Assembly (NCBI GenBank): GCA_021156365.1
Contig: JAJNDK010000008.1
Span: 1 to 64,000 of the forward strand
Source: Bacteroidota bacterium
GTDB lineage: Bacteria > Bacteroidota > Bacteroidia > B-17B0 > Aurantibacillaceae
DNA length: 64,000 nucleotides
Direction: 5' to 3'
The translations under genes were made by a program, and so were the position numbers. Within the stretch, counting starts at the first letter, position 1, and each line of letters starts with the position of its first letter. The notes under the pieces were generated by a model that was not told the origin of the DNA, ran no database searches, and saw only the letters and a program-made list of their open reading frames with translations. Positions 11,108 through 21,513 of the stretch are shown piece after piece.

Positions 11108-11812
11108 TCAATATGCGTATAATGTGTATTTTGAAAATTCGGGTTTCAATTCATATGATTTTCCTTTCTTTACCAGGAAACGTTCATAATTAATATCTTT
11201 TTCTTGTATGTTAGGTGAGGCGTTGAATTTTGAGTACACAACTTCAATACGTGGCCTGGTCTTTTTTTCTTTATCATCATCCGAAATATCCATTTCATCG
11301 AAGGAAAAAATCATGCGTTTAACAAGGAACGTGTTCTTATCGAACTGAAGCTCAAGTTTTGCATAGTCCCAGCCTTTCTTCATAAGAAAAATATAACTGT
11401 ATAAAGTCCCGCTTAGTTTTTTAAACTCCACTTTATCGTAGAATTTAGAAAGGGAATCGATATTCACTCCAAGAGCGGGTGTGGATGTAACCATCGTCTT
11501 TTTCGGAAGCAGTGTGATCGTTTTACTGTCATTCTCCACACGCACCGAATAATCGAGTGTATTGATCGTTTCCGTATCTCCCTGTTTTATATAGTTGATA
11601 GTGTTGTATTTTTTTATTTGCCCCTTTATTATTGAATACGGAACAGCTGCTGCCTGATCTTCAAAATACAGGTACTCACAGTCCATGCTATACTTTTTCG
11701 CATTAGCATAGGCTGCATTTATTTTATCCATGTCTGCTTTGAGACTTTGTGCATGATGTGTCGCAAAACAAAGGCAAAACAGCAGAATGAGTATTTGATT
11801 GATTCTATACAT
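11108..11812 (-). CDS. Secreted LolA-like hypothetical protein
   Basis: 234 residues with a clear signal peptide (residues 1-21, cleavage after the ATHHAQS region). The mature part (EYLYFED..., then alternating hydrophobic strands ending LELQFDKNTFLVKRMIFSF) resembles the one-sided beta-sheet of LolA-like outer-membrane lipoprotein carriers, but no diagnostic motif is seen and this is only a resemblance. Its ATG overlaps the TAA of the upstream beta-helix gene (TAATG), so the two are probably translationally coupled. It sits just before the giant RHS gene, which may fit a periplasmic helper for that product. Function not established. Confidence 0.7.
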   Translation of the reverse strand: MYRINQILILLFCLCFATHHAQSLKADMDKINAAYANAKKYSMDCEYLYFEDQAAAVPYSIIKGQIKKYNTINYIKQGDTETINTLDYSVRVENDSKTITLLPKKTMVTSTPALGVNIDSLSKFYDKVEFKKLSGTLYSYIFLMKKGWDYAKLELQFDKNTFLVKRMIFSFDEMDISDDDKEKKTRPRIEVVYSKFNASPNIQEKDINYERFLVKKGKSYELKPEFSKYTLYAY

Positions 11813-14517
11813 TATTTTTTCTGAATATTATTTCGTGCTTCTTTAATTGTTTTTATTCCCCGCTCTGTTTCCTTTTTCACCCGCACAAGAGCTCCTTCTT
11901 CATCATATTCATAAAAAGTGGCATAATTATTTTCATCCAGCTCCGCAGACAACCTCAAGGTGATAGGATCGTACACATAAGTTTTGGAAGTGGAATTAAA
12001 CGGATGGATGCGGATGTCATCGAAATACACATCATTTTCGGATCTATTGTCCAGCGTGACCTTGAACGAATTGGTTCCCACCGGAACAACAAAAGTCCCT
12101 TCTACCTTCTGCCAGCCATCAATGATAGGAGAAGCGGCAACAGGGATAAACGTAGTGGTGGAAGTGTTTGGTGAACAGGTAGAACAATCCGTTGTAACAG
12201 ATGCTTCTATCTTATGATCATAAGTGGTGACTGCCGCGGGAACATCTTCCCGGACCCACACACTGAATACATATTTTCCGGCATCCGGAGCAAACGTTGG
12301 GATACAATCCAGGCAGGTGATCTCAAAACATTCCTCGATGGTTACAGACAAGGTATACGTATATGGACTGCAACCCGGTAAAGTAAGACTTGCCTGTATG
12401 GTATAAACTCCTGTTGTTGCAAAAGTGTATTCTATATCGTCCCCTGTGGCGGTATGGCCATCGCTAAACGTCCAGTGCACTTCGCCCAGATGTCCATTGA
12501 ATAAACAACTGCTTGTTTTGGTAAGATTGAACACCAGTTGATTCCCCAGGCAATGCTTCCCTTCGGGAGAATCGTTATCATCCACTATGATACCACTCGT
12601 AACCGAAGGGCAGCAGCTCTCCACAACAGTAATGATAAATTCTTTGGTAGCAACATCTTCACCGTAACAATCGGGTGCAGAGGGATTATCGTAAGTGATC
12701 GTTAATGTATAAGTGCCCACAGATGCATAGGTATGCGATGCCGAACTACCGGTTGTAGTATATCCGTCTCCAAAGTCCCAATCGTAAGTAAGAGTCCCGG
12801 TTGAACAGGTGTAACCTGACATATTAAAGCTAAACTGCGTTCCAAGGCACAGGGTACCATAAACAGCATCCGCTTTATCCGGATCAGGAGGAATCGGTGG
12901 AGGACATTTTACAAAACCACTGCCGGCATATTGTGGAAAATCAGGATAGCAGCAAGGGGGCGGCGGAAGAGTAAAGTAAACTACTTCACTCGTTCCTCTT
13001 GGAACTCCACCTGCATTTCCCATAGAGGTTACTGTACAGGCTATTCTGTCGCCATCACTTAATATAACTCCCATAAGAGGGGTAACAGCAGCAGAATAAG
13101 TGCCCGATATACTAAATACTCCATAAGTTCCTATAAAGTCCAGTAAATGACCGGAAGAATTGGATTTATAAAAATCTATAAAGCTCACAATATCGGAAGA
13201 AATCGAACCCGGAAGAGAAATTTCGGCATTCAGATTTCCACCACTTAAACTGCTTGAGCTTATAGTCGGAGCAAGGATACCTCCGTTTCCAACGCCGTAA
13301 TTCAAAGAAATGGGTTGTGTATCCCGTATCTTGTTACCCCTTATAATTGCATATTTTCCATGATGGTAGCCTATTCTACCACATCCTACTCCAAGATCCA
13401 GACCTGCAATATTTATTCCTGCTTCAAAATCCTCCTGGATATGGATCGCTTCAACGGTTGTGTTTGAAAATGTATTACCGGTATTTACAGGTGTAAAAGC
13501 GAATGGGTTAGAGGTTTCGATAAAATCCAGGCCACATATCTCACCTCCCATAGAATTATCCAGCCAGATATCAAACTCTCGATCGCTTGTTGTAGGGGTG
13601 TTTACAAAGTCATTATCTTCCACTTTCCAATGCCGGAGCGGGCTGCTCAAGATCATCCCATCATGTATATTATCAAAATTATTATCCTTTATGCTAAATG
13701 TAAACAAAGGATCGGTAGTGGGTGAATAATAAAGAAAATGTTGATTTGAACAAGCAAGCCCAATGCTAAGATTTTTAAACTGGTTATTTTCTACATTCAG
13801 AGTTGTTTCATCCAGATCAATCATATTAATTAAGGTCAAACCATTTCCTGCAACAGCTGAAGAAAGATCACCAAAAATATTGTTTTTTATTTCGACAACA
13901 TTTGGCTGAATAGGAAGTCCACCTGTATTATCATAATAAAGGCCTAAAAAATTGTTTCCCGCATATTTAACCGAATTATATGTAAACTTGAAATTACTGG
14001 CTGTCATAAGGACAACCGACACTGAATTATTTTCAAAAGTACAGTGGTCAATTTCAACATTTTTGGTGCCTCCAAGACGAATCCCTTCACGGGGAATAAA
14101 TGTCGGAGATGAAAAATAATCCAGAAAATCGCTCACCGTTAGATTTTTGAAGGTAACGGAGGAAGGCGCGTCATTATCAATTACGGCGAAGCCATATAAA
14201 AAAGTAGGATCGCTTGCCGTACCTGCAAATTGAATTCCCTGAGGGGAAGAAGCGGTCAATAGTTTATCGAAGGTTATAGAACCAGCTGTAATAGTAATAT
14301 ACGGAAGAGATGTGGTAATCTGGATTAGCCCCGATGCATCAAAATAAACCGTAACATCATTACCTGCATTGGCATCGCTTATAGCAATTGTGATTACATC
14401 ATCCAACTCCCCGGTAGCCATAGTACCCACCGTTGTTGTAGTAACAGTATAATCAATTGCAGTACTGTGTGCAGCAAATCCAATAAGGCAGAATAAAACA
14501 ATGAGTGATCTGATCAT
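11812..14517 (-). CDS. Secreted beta-helix / PKD / jelly-roll protein with RHS-associated C-terminal tail
   Basis: 901 residues from the ATG at 14517; a TTG two codons upstream (14523) is the alternative start. A signal peptide is followed by a right-handed parallel beta-helix region (about 30-430; many N-N-x-F and V-x-I/N-x-x rungs), a linker domain, and two PKD domains (about 555-625 with WDFGDG, and about 665-720). Next is a jelly-roll module like a carbohydrate-binding domain (about 735-845, with YFDDIRIHPF). The tail YVYDPITLRLSAELDENN...EYDEEG...ETERGI is a YD-like ending I know from Bacteroidota proteins encoded beside RHS genes. No T9SS sorting domain is present. The 3' end overlaps the next gene and the start lies directly after the preceding stop. 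Probably a surface or extracellular binding protein working with the RHS products. Confidence 0.85.
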   Translation of the reverse strand: MIRSLIVLFCLIGFAAHSTAIDYTVTTTTVGTMATGELDDVITIAISDANAGNDVTVYFDASGLIQITTSLPYITITAGSITFDKLLTASSPQGIQFAGTASDPTFLYGFAVIDNDAPSSVTFKNLTVSDFLDYFSSPTFIPREGIRLGGTKNVEIDHCTFENNSVSVVLMTASNFKFTYNSVKYAGNNFLGLYYDNTGGLPIQPNVVEIKNNIFGDLSSAVAGNGLTLINMIDLDETTLNVENNQFKNLSIGLACSNQHFLYYSPTTDPLFTFSIKDNNFDNIHDGMILSSPLRHWKVEDNDFVNTPTTSDREFDIWLDNSMGGEICGLDFIETSNPFAFTPVNTGNTFSNTTVEAIHIQEDFEAGINIAGLDLGVGCGRIGYHHGKYAIIRGNKIRDTQPISLNYGVGNGGILAPTISSSSLSGGNLNAEISLPGSISSDIVSFIDFYKSNSSGHLLDFIGTYGVFSISGTYSAAVTPLMGVILSDGDRIACTVTSMGNAGGVPRGTSEVVYFTLPPPPCCYPDFPQYAGSGFVKCPPPIPPDPDKADAVYGTLCLGTQFSFNMSGYTCSTGTLTYDWDFGDGYTTTGSSASHTYASVGTYTLTITYDNPSAPDCYGEDVATKEFIITVVESCCPSVTSGIIVDDNDSPEGKHCLGNQLVFNLTKTSSCLFNGHLGEVHWTFSDGHTATGDDIEYTFATTGVYTIQASLTLPGCSPYTYTLSVTIEECFEITCLDCIPTFAPDAGKYVFSVWVREDVPAAVTTYDHKIEASVTTDCSTCSPNTSTTTFIPVAASPIIDGWQKVEGTFVVPVGTNSFKVTLDNRSENDVYFDDIRIHPFNSTSKTYVYDPITLRLSAELDENNYATFYEYDEEGALVRVKKETERGIKTIKEARNNIQKK

Positions 14518-14519
14518 AA

Positions 14520-14975
14520 TCAAAATTTAAAATGTTCTTTTTTAGTCAACTTTCCCTGCGCGTCTTTGGCATAAATAGTCAGCCATTTTATACCCGTCAG
14601 GTTTTTCGGTAGTTTAAACAGGTAATACCCACTGGTATTCCATATTTTGAAATTTTCTCCGGCCCCTTGCAAAAACACTTCATCACCCCTTTGTATTTTG
14701 CTTAGTTCTCTTGTCAGAATGCTCCCATTATCAACTGTTGTTCCAACCTGGATATAGATCTTTGCTAATTTTGGAACATCGCTGATCTTAAACACCAGGC
14801 GGAAAGGCATAGAATCAGGTAAAGCAGCCGGAGCCGAATTCGGCATGGTAGTTACCGGTCTGAATTCATTGTTCACAACGATATTGTATAGCCTCAATGT
14901 ATCGGTTTGTGCCCCTGAATAGGTATAGCAGCTGAGGCATAGTGCCAATAAAATAAAGTGCTTGATTTTTTTCAT
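14520..14975 (-). CDS. Small secreted hypothetical protein
   Basis: 151 residues. The ATG at 14975 is chosen because it begins MKKIKHFILLALCLSCYTYSG, a normal signal peptide; the frame is open further upstream but that extension would overlap the end of the preceding gene. The mature part is beta-rich (FRLVFKISDVPKLAKIYIQV...) and ends KWLTIYAKDAQGKLTKKEHF, which looks like a single Ig-like or adapter domain. I do not recognise a family. It lies 52 bp after the 1937-residue shell protein and abuts the beta-helix gene, so it is part of the giant-protein operon. Confidence 0.75.
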   Translation of the reverse strand: MKKIKHFILLALCLSCYTYSGAQTDTLRLYNIVVNNEFRPVTTMPNSAPAALPDSMPFRLVFKISDVPKLAKIYIQVGTTVDNGSILTRELSKIQRGDEVFLQGAGENFKIWNTSGYYLFKLPKNLTGIKWLTIYAKDAQGKLTKKEHFKF

Positions 14976-15027
14976 ATTTTCCGGTAATAATTCCTGTCTT
15001 TTTTTAGTGCTTGTCTTTGACCATGTT

Positions 15028-18000
15028 TCAATGTCCATCACCGCCGCCTTCAAGACCGCCGCCGCCTGTTGTACATGGATTTACTTCTTTGTTGATCTCT
15101 ACTTTTTTGCCAGGCTCCACTCTTACACTTCTTCTTCCTGTGTGTGAGTATTTTTGATACGGAGAGCCAGTTTGTTTTACATCCACATCACTATCCGGCA
15201 TATCTGCAATGGCCTTTTTCAAACCAAAATGCTCTATCCGGCAGGTGTCAAAGTCATAATCCTCGAATCCATCAAAAGCCGTTTGGTAATATTTGGAATT
15301 GGCCGTAACCTGCTTCGGAAGACTGTTATTGTATCCATACACTGCTGCAGAATATCTTCCTAATGCATCTTTATTTTCCAGTTCGAAACCGTATGGGCTG
15401 TATATGCTCACTTCAGACGAATGCTGCCAGCCACTTCCCGGGTTTGTATTCTTCACCCACTCAACTGAAGATCCTACGGGCACTGTCCAATAAGGCACAT
15501 AGCTTGTGTATGTTCCATCCTTCCGAATATTGACATTGTTATTCTGTCGGGTTTGTTGCCTTCCCGTAAGGAAAACGTAAGGCTTCACCGGTCTCCAGTT
15601 ACCACGTATGCCTTTCAGGTATGGATTATATGCATCAGCAGGTTCAACCCCACACTTACAAACTGTTTTCCATTTTTCGCCAAATTCAATTGCCGAGGCA
15701 TTTATGATCTCGGTAGCAGCTGAAACCGAAAGCTCAAATTTACCCGTTCCCGAATTCCACACCAATGGATTTCTTAAGGAGACCATCTGCCCTACTGAAG
15801 CGGTGAGCTGATTTCTTCTGCCCGAGCGGATCACCCGGAAAGAACCTACGGAAGAATTACTGATAATAGTTCCCGCGGCATTAACGATCCTGAATGGATT
15901 AATGCCTGTTACCCATAATCTGGAGGTTCCGTTTACCAGCAATTCATCACCTTCTGTAAAATAGGCAGCATAGGCCGGATCATCTATGTGGCTGCCGGAA
16001 GGAAGACCAATAACATATCCCGCATTTTGATAAGCCCCTCCCATACGGTTATACGCCCAATGTGCGGGGTAATTAAAGGCATAAATATTGTCATCGAAAT
16101 TGTTTTTGGTCTCTGTCAGCAACACAGAGCCCGTTTCCGCGTCCCAGAGCTTGTTTTTAGTAACCACATTCGAACCGAGGTCATACGCTACCACTTCTTC
16201 CAATAGTCCAAAACGATTGATCACTTTGGTCACAGACGCTGATTTAAATGCCACTTCTTCCTGCTGATATTTAGGCCAGAAAGTTGGCACCACAAAGAAC
16301 AGTCCGAGTAAAAAATTATCAGCCTGTGCATCGCCTTCGGCATTACGTCTCACAGAACGATGCTCGTTCATATCAACAGCAACATCATATTCAAGGCCCA
16401 CAAGGTTGTTTTCTACCGCCCCGTTGGCATTCATTACCATCACTTCGTTTTCCAACTTATCTCCATTATGCTTGTATTTATACTGAATTCCTGAAATAAA
16501 TTCATCCGGATTTTCTTTCCCCTGCGCATATACATATTGTCCTTTTTCCTTTCCATGCATATCGTTAAGCTCTATTACAAATCCCTGTGACACTGCTAAA
16601 AGATCATGAGTGGTAATTTTCAAAGGATTCGGAAAATACCGGGAAGGGTGATACACTTTCCTTTCCACAGTTGTCCTGTTCAGCTTAACCGGGAAATCCT
16701 TTGCCGTATAAAATTCATGAACCACTTTACCCGTTCCGTGTTTATCCAGGTTGGCAACCTCGCTGCTGATACTTCTTACTTCCACTCTTGAATACCCGAC
16801 AGAAGCCGCAGGAAAAAACGATTCTCCGTATGGCTCCTCCTGGTAATAGTCGTTGTCCGGGGCAAGAATATTTCTCTCCGAATAGAATACCGGTTGGCGC
16901 CATGGGTTTTCATCGTTTCCAATAAGCGGCTCGTAGGTGGCAACCCCCGAGCTTACCTCGTTCCCAAAACGGTCTTTGGTAGTGTACTTATACAATTGCC
17001 CGTATTCGGAATCTTCGTAATTCGAATCTTCACTTAATTGCTCCCACTTGTCATTCAACCTCAATTCTTTTACACGATAACCTCCACCCAGCTTCTTGTT
17101 TAACGGACTATACAAGCGAACGAAGGATTTATCAGGAATAAATTGAGAGGCACAACCTGTTTTCCACATTGATTTGGTTATACCTCCCCTGAATACGTCA
17201 ATAATAGGATTAAAGGCCGCAACGAGCGAACTAACAAAATCCTCCATTCCAATTCCATCATCAACGTCCTGGGAATTATTATAGGCTACCTGCGGAAAAT
17301 ATAATTTAACAAAATTCATCCCTGCCATGGAAATAGGATTCACATTATTATTGGTGGTAACTCCAGCAATTCCATCATCAATACCAACTCCTTTTAGCTT
17401 AAAAAAAATGTAATGGTGCACCACACTGCCAGGGTCGGTTCCTTGTTTATACCCAATATTTCCATCATTGGCGAGATCCAACTCTGCATAACCTGATACA
17501 TATTCATATTTGGAATCGATCTGGTAGCCTATCGCGTCTGTACGACTTAGGTCTACCAATGCCCTGAAGTAGACAATTGGTAATTGCGTTGGCGAAGGGT
17601 CATTTCCTGCGCCTGCATTGTTCCTTACCGTTTGAAAGACACCATTCTCATTATAAAAAAATGCTTTCCTTATTTTATCCGCGTCACTACCCGGCCCGGA
17701 AGTCACGGCGGCAGCAGTAACAGGATCAATTTCAACCGCCATGAATAGTTTACTCATCGGATCAGGAGTTTCAGTAGGATCAAAAAGATCTTTGCCTTCC
17801 GTCGTGGCCAGATTCGAACTTTCCAGCTGGTCATCGTTATAGAAACCATGCATCCTGAACATTTGCATAGCCCGTTTGTTCTGCACATAGGCGTAATCAT
17901 CCGCTTCGAGCTTTACATTGATCTCTCCGCCCGAAGGCAATTCGATCTTTGTTAGCGCCCAGGCAGATGCATACTTGTCCGCATTGGTTTTGTTTTGCAC

Positions 18001-20841
18001 TGCATACGGATCTTCACCGGTGGTCGTAACCCCGGCGACAGTGTAACTGTAGTTTACTCCGTTCACCATACTTGGCAGATTGGGTTTGTAATTTCCCCAT
18101 CTTTCATAAGCTCTCGGTTGATAATTATAATTAAACAGCTCATCATAGGTAAATTTATAAGGAGATAATTTTCCTTTGAAAGAACCCTGGTAAGTGAAAT
18201 AGACCTGTTTCAATGTCAGTTTTCCTTTGAGCAGATTTATGTTGTCGTCTCCTGATGTACTGTATGGCTCCGGAATTCCGCTGTTGTTGGGCAAAGGGTA
18301 TGCAGCTGTTCCATGGCACAAGCTGTAATCATACACAAAGTGAACCGTTTTTAAGGGCACTGGAGAAGAAACTGTTTCCAATTCCTTTTTAGTATACAAT
18401 TCTATACTATCCAGCTTATGTAATGGAAAAAGCGTATCTATTTCACCGTTCTCACCCCTTACGCCAAATCCATCCCGGCGGTTACTGGTATAAAATACAG
18501 CCACATAATTTTTTGTTTCAATCGAATGCAGGTTCCAGATCTCTTTTTCACCGGAGGTATAATTCGCTTTATCATCGCCACGTTTTCCCTTTTTCGACAA
18601 CATTCCTTCGTTTACGGAAGCGCTGTCTTTATCAAAAGGAATTCTCCATTTAAAATTAGTTGAACCATCACCTCTTTTTCCCATCGAGTAATTGAACTTC
18701 GTATAATTACCCATATCATCACTGCTAGGTCCGTTGCCACTCACATCAACATAATCAACCGACAGAACAGAGGTAAGAAGGTATGAGTGGGCATAAGGAG
18801 GTGTGATTGTTCTCGAATAAAAATTATCGATTTGCTTGTCATTCGAGCCACCATTATCAGTACCCGGGGTATAATGCACCATACCGGTTTTGTGATTTAT
18901 CGTATTATGATTGCCAAAATCGTCAGAAGTATTCACTGCGAAAGAAACTTCGTTTTGCGAAAGGTTATATATAGGCGTTCCATACACATAACGTGCTCCA
19001 TCCGATCTTACCACAGAAACTTCTGATATATGATGGTTAACACTGGAGGTATTCTTGGTATATCTTACCGTACTATCGATATCCGTGACGGATCCGGGCG
19101 TCGTAAACATTGTCTTGATATTCGGCCTATAGCTTTTTAAGCGTTTGGATACTCCAACAATAGCAGCTTCACCTGCATTCAGGTGTGAAAATAATTCCGA
19201 GCGTTTGGCCCGGTGTTTTCTTGTATTTCTTGCAGGAATAGGCAGATTGCCAACACCTTCTATATAATATTCATTTTTCGCGATCAAAAATTTTACATTT
19301 CTACGTTCAAGGGCGATCCGCATCGGTTTGGTGCCCATAACAATAGCATCATAGAATTCCCTGTCACTTTCTGCTACTTTTTCTCCTGCCAATGCAAAGT
19401 AATAAGGCTCGTACAAAGTATCCTCAGCACTTTTCGTTTTAAAAGAAAGCGCTACTTCGCTTTTTCCGTCCTTTCTTGTCCACATGCCCGATTCGGAATT
19501 AGACTGACCGAGACCATATGCATTAAACTCAAGACCAGCTGCATTACCGAATTCATAACCAAATCCGACACCGGCATTAATAGATTCGGTTCGGTTATAT
19601 ACCCTGGCATCAAATAAAATTCCTATATCACTCCTGTGAGGTCGGTAAATCCCCCCAATCCCCTGGCCTTTAACCGCGAATATATCGTAGGAAAAATTAG
19701 TAAGATGCAGGTTAGGTGTGTTTTTGGTAAAGGAACCGTCTTTTTCGCGGTTCATATCCAATAATATATTCTGTCTATCATATGCATCTTTATTGGCAAT
19801 CCTGTCTGTATTCATATATCCATAGGCATCCAATGTTTGTCGTTGACCGTCACGGCGCTTCAAAAACTGAGTAGAGTAGTAGGCTGATAGTTTCTCGCTC
19901 AAGGTTATACCACTAACTTCACCCCCAAGTGCAAGGTCGAAAGAAATTTTAAAATTCGTCATTTCCTGCCCTACATAAGGTGTATAGGTAGGGCTCGCAA
20001 AAGAATAGGCCCAGCCTGTTTTTCGGGATTTTGATTTTACCGAAACATTCCCCTCATCATCAACCTTGTATGTTTTCTTATCAGACTCATATGAATAGTT
20101 AATGGATTGCAAGCCTTGGCCTGAGCTTAAATGTGCTTCAATACCATGCTTTCTGTTAGATATTTTTGTTATCTTGTTTTCAATATCATATTTTTCTACA
20201 TGTCTTGAATACGAAACACTTGGAGATATTCCTAATCCACTTTCAGAACTTGAATTGAGTCCTAATGAGGCTTCATATCCACTTGCATCTGCGGCATGCA
20301 TCTTTGCCTCTAAATTGGCGCCCAGATCCGTAGCAAAACCTGTATAGTTGTTATATTTTATACCTACACTCATTGATAAAGAGCTTTCCCCACCAAACAA
20401 ACTACTCAGATTCTTTCCAAACAGCTCTTTCTTATTATGTTTATAGGCCACCCCAATTGTCCGGTTAGGGCGCATGTGCATTTCCTTTTTGATCTGGTCC
20501 CCGCTAAAATCATCCGGCAGCGAACGCATGTTACGGTTAATAACCCCCGGATTGATATTCCATCCCAATCCTGTCCAGCTTGCTTCCTGGTCCATCGTGA
20601 TCCCGCCGTCATAGCTTAAGTTCACCGGATAGCCTTCTACATCCAATAGGGGAATATTATAATTAAAATCGCCCGAAAAAACATCCACCATATCGCTGGT
20701 AGATACGGGAGTAAAGCTTTGCACCTCGGGCTGTGAAGGACCACTGGTCAATGCCAGGGCTGCCGTAGGAAAAAACGCATCGCCAAGCAGATTGATTGCC
20801 AGGAAGAATGCTATTGCCTTTTTAGTTCGTTTGCTTACCAT
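15028..20841 (-). CDS. Giant secreted YD/RHS-type shell protein (Bacteroidota type)
   Basis: 1937 residues from the ATG at 20841. The N-terminus is a signal/anchor (IAFFLAINLLGDAFFPTAALA) followed by the hallmark of a large Bacteroidota family: FSGDFNYNIPLLDVEGYPVN, then LSYDGGITMDQEASWTGLGW and NINPGVINRNMRSLPDDF. That family is usually annotated as hypothetical or RHS-like and resembles the shell-building N-terminal parts of RHS/TcC proteins. A long beta-rich region follows. The C-terminus ends in a Gly-rich tail (CTTGGGGLEGGGDGH) with no T9SS sorting domain. It is 6 bp from the upstream lipoprotein gene. Its placement before the YD-tailed beta-helix protein and the giant RHS gene suggests the three form one surface assembly; that is inference. 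Confidence 0.85.
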   Translation of the reverse strand: MVSKRTKKAIAFFLAINLLGDAFFPTAALALTSGPSQPEVQSFTPVSTSDMVDVFSGDFNYNIPLLDVEGYPVNLSYDGGITMDQEASWTGLGWNINPGVINRNMRSLPDDFSGDQIKKEMHMRPNRTIGVAYKHNKKELFGKNLSSLFGGESSLSMSVGIKYNNYTGFATDLGANLEAKMHAADASGYEASLGLNSSSESGLGISPSVSYSRHVEKYDIENKITKISNRKHGIEAHLSSGQGLQSINYSYESDKKTYKVDDEGNVSVKSKSRKTGWAYSFASPTYTPYVGQEMTNFKISFDLALGGEVSGITLSEKLSAYYSTQFLKRRDGQRQTLDAYGYMNTDRIANKDAYDRQNILLDMNREKDGSFTKNTPNLHLTNFSYDIFAVKGQGIGGIYRPHRSDIGILFDARVYNRTESINAGVGFGYEFGNAAGLEFNAYGLGQSNSESGMWTRKDGKSEVALSFKTKSAEDTLYEPYYFALAGEKVAESDREFYDAIVMGTKPMRIALERRNVKFLIAKNEYYIEGVGNLPIPARNTRKHRAKRSELFSHLNAGEAAIVGVSKRLKSYRPNIKTMFTTPGSVTDIDSTVRYTKNTSSVNHHISEVSVVRSDGARYVYGTPIYNLSQNEVSFAVNTSDDFGNHNTINHKTGMVHYTPGTDNGGSNDKQIDNFYSRTITPPYAHSYLLTSVLSVDYVDVSGNGPSSDDMGNYTKFNYSMGKRGDGSTNFKWRIPFDKDSASVNEGMLSKKGKRGDDKANYTSGEKEIWNLHSIETKNYVAVFYTSNRRDGFGVRGENGEIDTLFPLHKLDSIELYTKKELETVSSPVPLKTVHFVYDYSLCHGTAAYPLPNNSGIPEPYSTSGDDNINLLKGKLTLKQVYFTYQGSFKGKLSPYKFTYDELFNYNYQPRAYERWGNYKPNLPSMVNGVNYSYTVAGVTTTGEDPYAVQNKTNADKYASAWALTKIELPSGGEINVKLEADDYAYVQNKRAMQMFRMHGFYNDDQLESSNLATTEGKDLFDPTETPDPMSKLFMAVEIDPVTAAAVTSGPGSDADKIRKAFFYNENGVFQTVRNNAGAGNDPSPTQLPIVYFRALVDLSRTDAIGYQIDSKYEYVSGYAELDLANDGNIGYKQGTDPGSVVHHYIFFKLKGVGIDDGIAGVTTNNNVNPISMAGMNFVKLYFPQVAYNNSQDVDDGIGMEDFVSSLVAAFNPIIDVFRGGITKSMWKTGCASQFIPDKSFVRLYSPLNKKLGGGYRVKELRLNDKWEQLSEDSNYEDSEYGQLYKYTTKDRFGNEVSSGVATYEPLIGNDENPWRQPVFYSERNILAPDNDYYQEEPYGESFFPAASVGYSRVEVRSISSEVANLDKHGTGKVVHEFYTAKDFPVKLNRTTVERKVYHPSRYFPNPLKITTHDLLAVSQGFVIELNDMHGKEKGQYVYAQGKENPDEFISGIQYKYKHNGDKLENEVMVMNANGAVENNLVGLEYDVAVDMNEHRSVRRNAEGDAQADNFLLGLFFVVPTFWPKYQQEEVAFKSASVTKVINRFGLLEEVVAYDLGSNVVTKNKLWDAETGSVLLTETKNNFDDNIYAFNYPAHWAYNRMGGAYQNAGYVIGLPSGSHIDDPAYAAYFTEGDELLVNGTSRLWVTGINPFRIVNAAGTIISNSSVGSFRVIRSGRRNQLTASVGQMVSLRNPLVWNSGTGKFELSVSAATEIINASAIEFGEKWKTVCKCGVEPADAYNPYLKGIRGNWRPVKPYVFLTGRQQTRQNNNVNIRKDGTYTSYVPYWTVPVGSSVEWVKNTNPGSGWQHSSEVSIYSPYGFELENKDALGRYSAAVYGYNNSLPKQVTANSKYYQTAFDGFEDYDFDTCRIEHFGLKKAIADMPDSDVDVKQTGSPYQKYSHTGRRSVRVEPGKKVEINKEVNPCTTGGGGLEGGGDGH

Positions 20842-20847
20842 ACAATT

Positions 20848-21513
20848 TTAAATTTCTAATTTTGGAATATCGTTCAGTTTCTCTTTGGATATGGTAATGT
20901 ATATATTACCCATATTAAATGTTTTATCTTCAAACAGGATCTGTTTTGTTCTGATCTTTGTGTCAGCGCTCTTCGGGAACCCTAATACAAATGAGGCATG
21001 AGGAGCCAATCCGTACACACGCTCATAATGGAACAGCGCGCAATCTGCCGTATCAGTTCCGGAAATAAGCTTAAAATCCTGTTGCATCCTGAAAGAGAAA
21101 TACTCAAGCCGCGAATAATACTCGCTTTCATCCCGGATACCTTTTCTCAATAATTCTTCCTGCTCACCGTTTGATTTGATCCGGAAAGAGAAGTAATCCA
21201 TTCCTTCGTACTCCTTTATTTTTTTTGGTAATTTTTCTTTCAATGAACTGTCGATCTCCAGCTCTTGCAGCGCCACATATTCAAGCGGCTTGTAAAAAGC
21301 GGAAAAGGTAAGATCCCCGATCGTTTTATCGGCTATCAGGCCATTTTTTGGATTCTCTATCCAGGCCATATATTCGGCAGAAGATAAAGAAACCGAACTT
21401 GCTACCATTGCTTCATCACCTTCTGTGCCCTGTTCATCTGAAGACTTGTTAGTACAGGCAACTAAAAACAATGTTAGTACAGCCACCCAGGTATTTAAAA
21501 TTAGCTTGCTCAT
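20848..21513 (-). CDS. Lipoprotein of unknown function
   Basis: 221 residues. The ATG at 21513 overlaps the TGA of the OmpH-like gene (TGATG); a TTG one codon upstream is possible. The N-terminus has a lipobox (LTLFLVACTNKSSDEQ, Cys at about 20), so a lipid-anchored envelope protein is expected. The mature part contains aromatic-rich strands (DYFSFRIKSNGEQEELL, EYFSFRMQQDFKLISG) that look like an internal duplication of a YFSFR motif. No family recognised. Lying between a Skp-type chaperone and a giant secreted protein, it may help assemble that protein at the outer membrane; this is guilt by association only. Confidence 0.75.
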   Translation of the reverse strand: MSKLILNTWVAVLTLFLVACTNKSSDEQGTEGDEAMVASSVSLSSAEYMAWIENPKNGLIADKTIGDLTFSAFYKPLEYVALQELEIDSSLKEKLPKKIKEYEGMDYFSFRIKSNGEQEELLRKGIRDESEYYSRLEYFSFRMQQDFKLISGTDTADCALFHYERVYGLAPHASFVLGFPKSADTKIRTKQILFEDKTFNMGNIYITISKEKLNDIPKLEI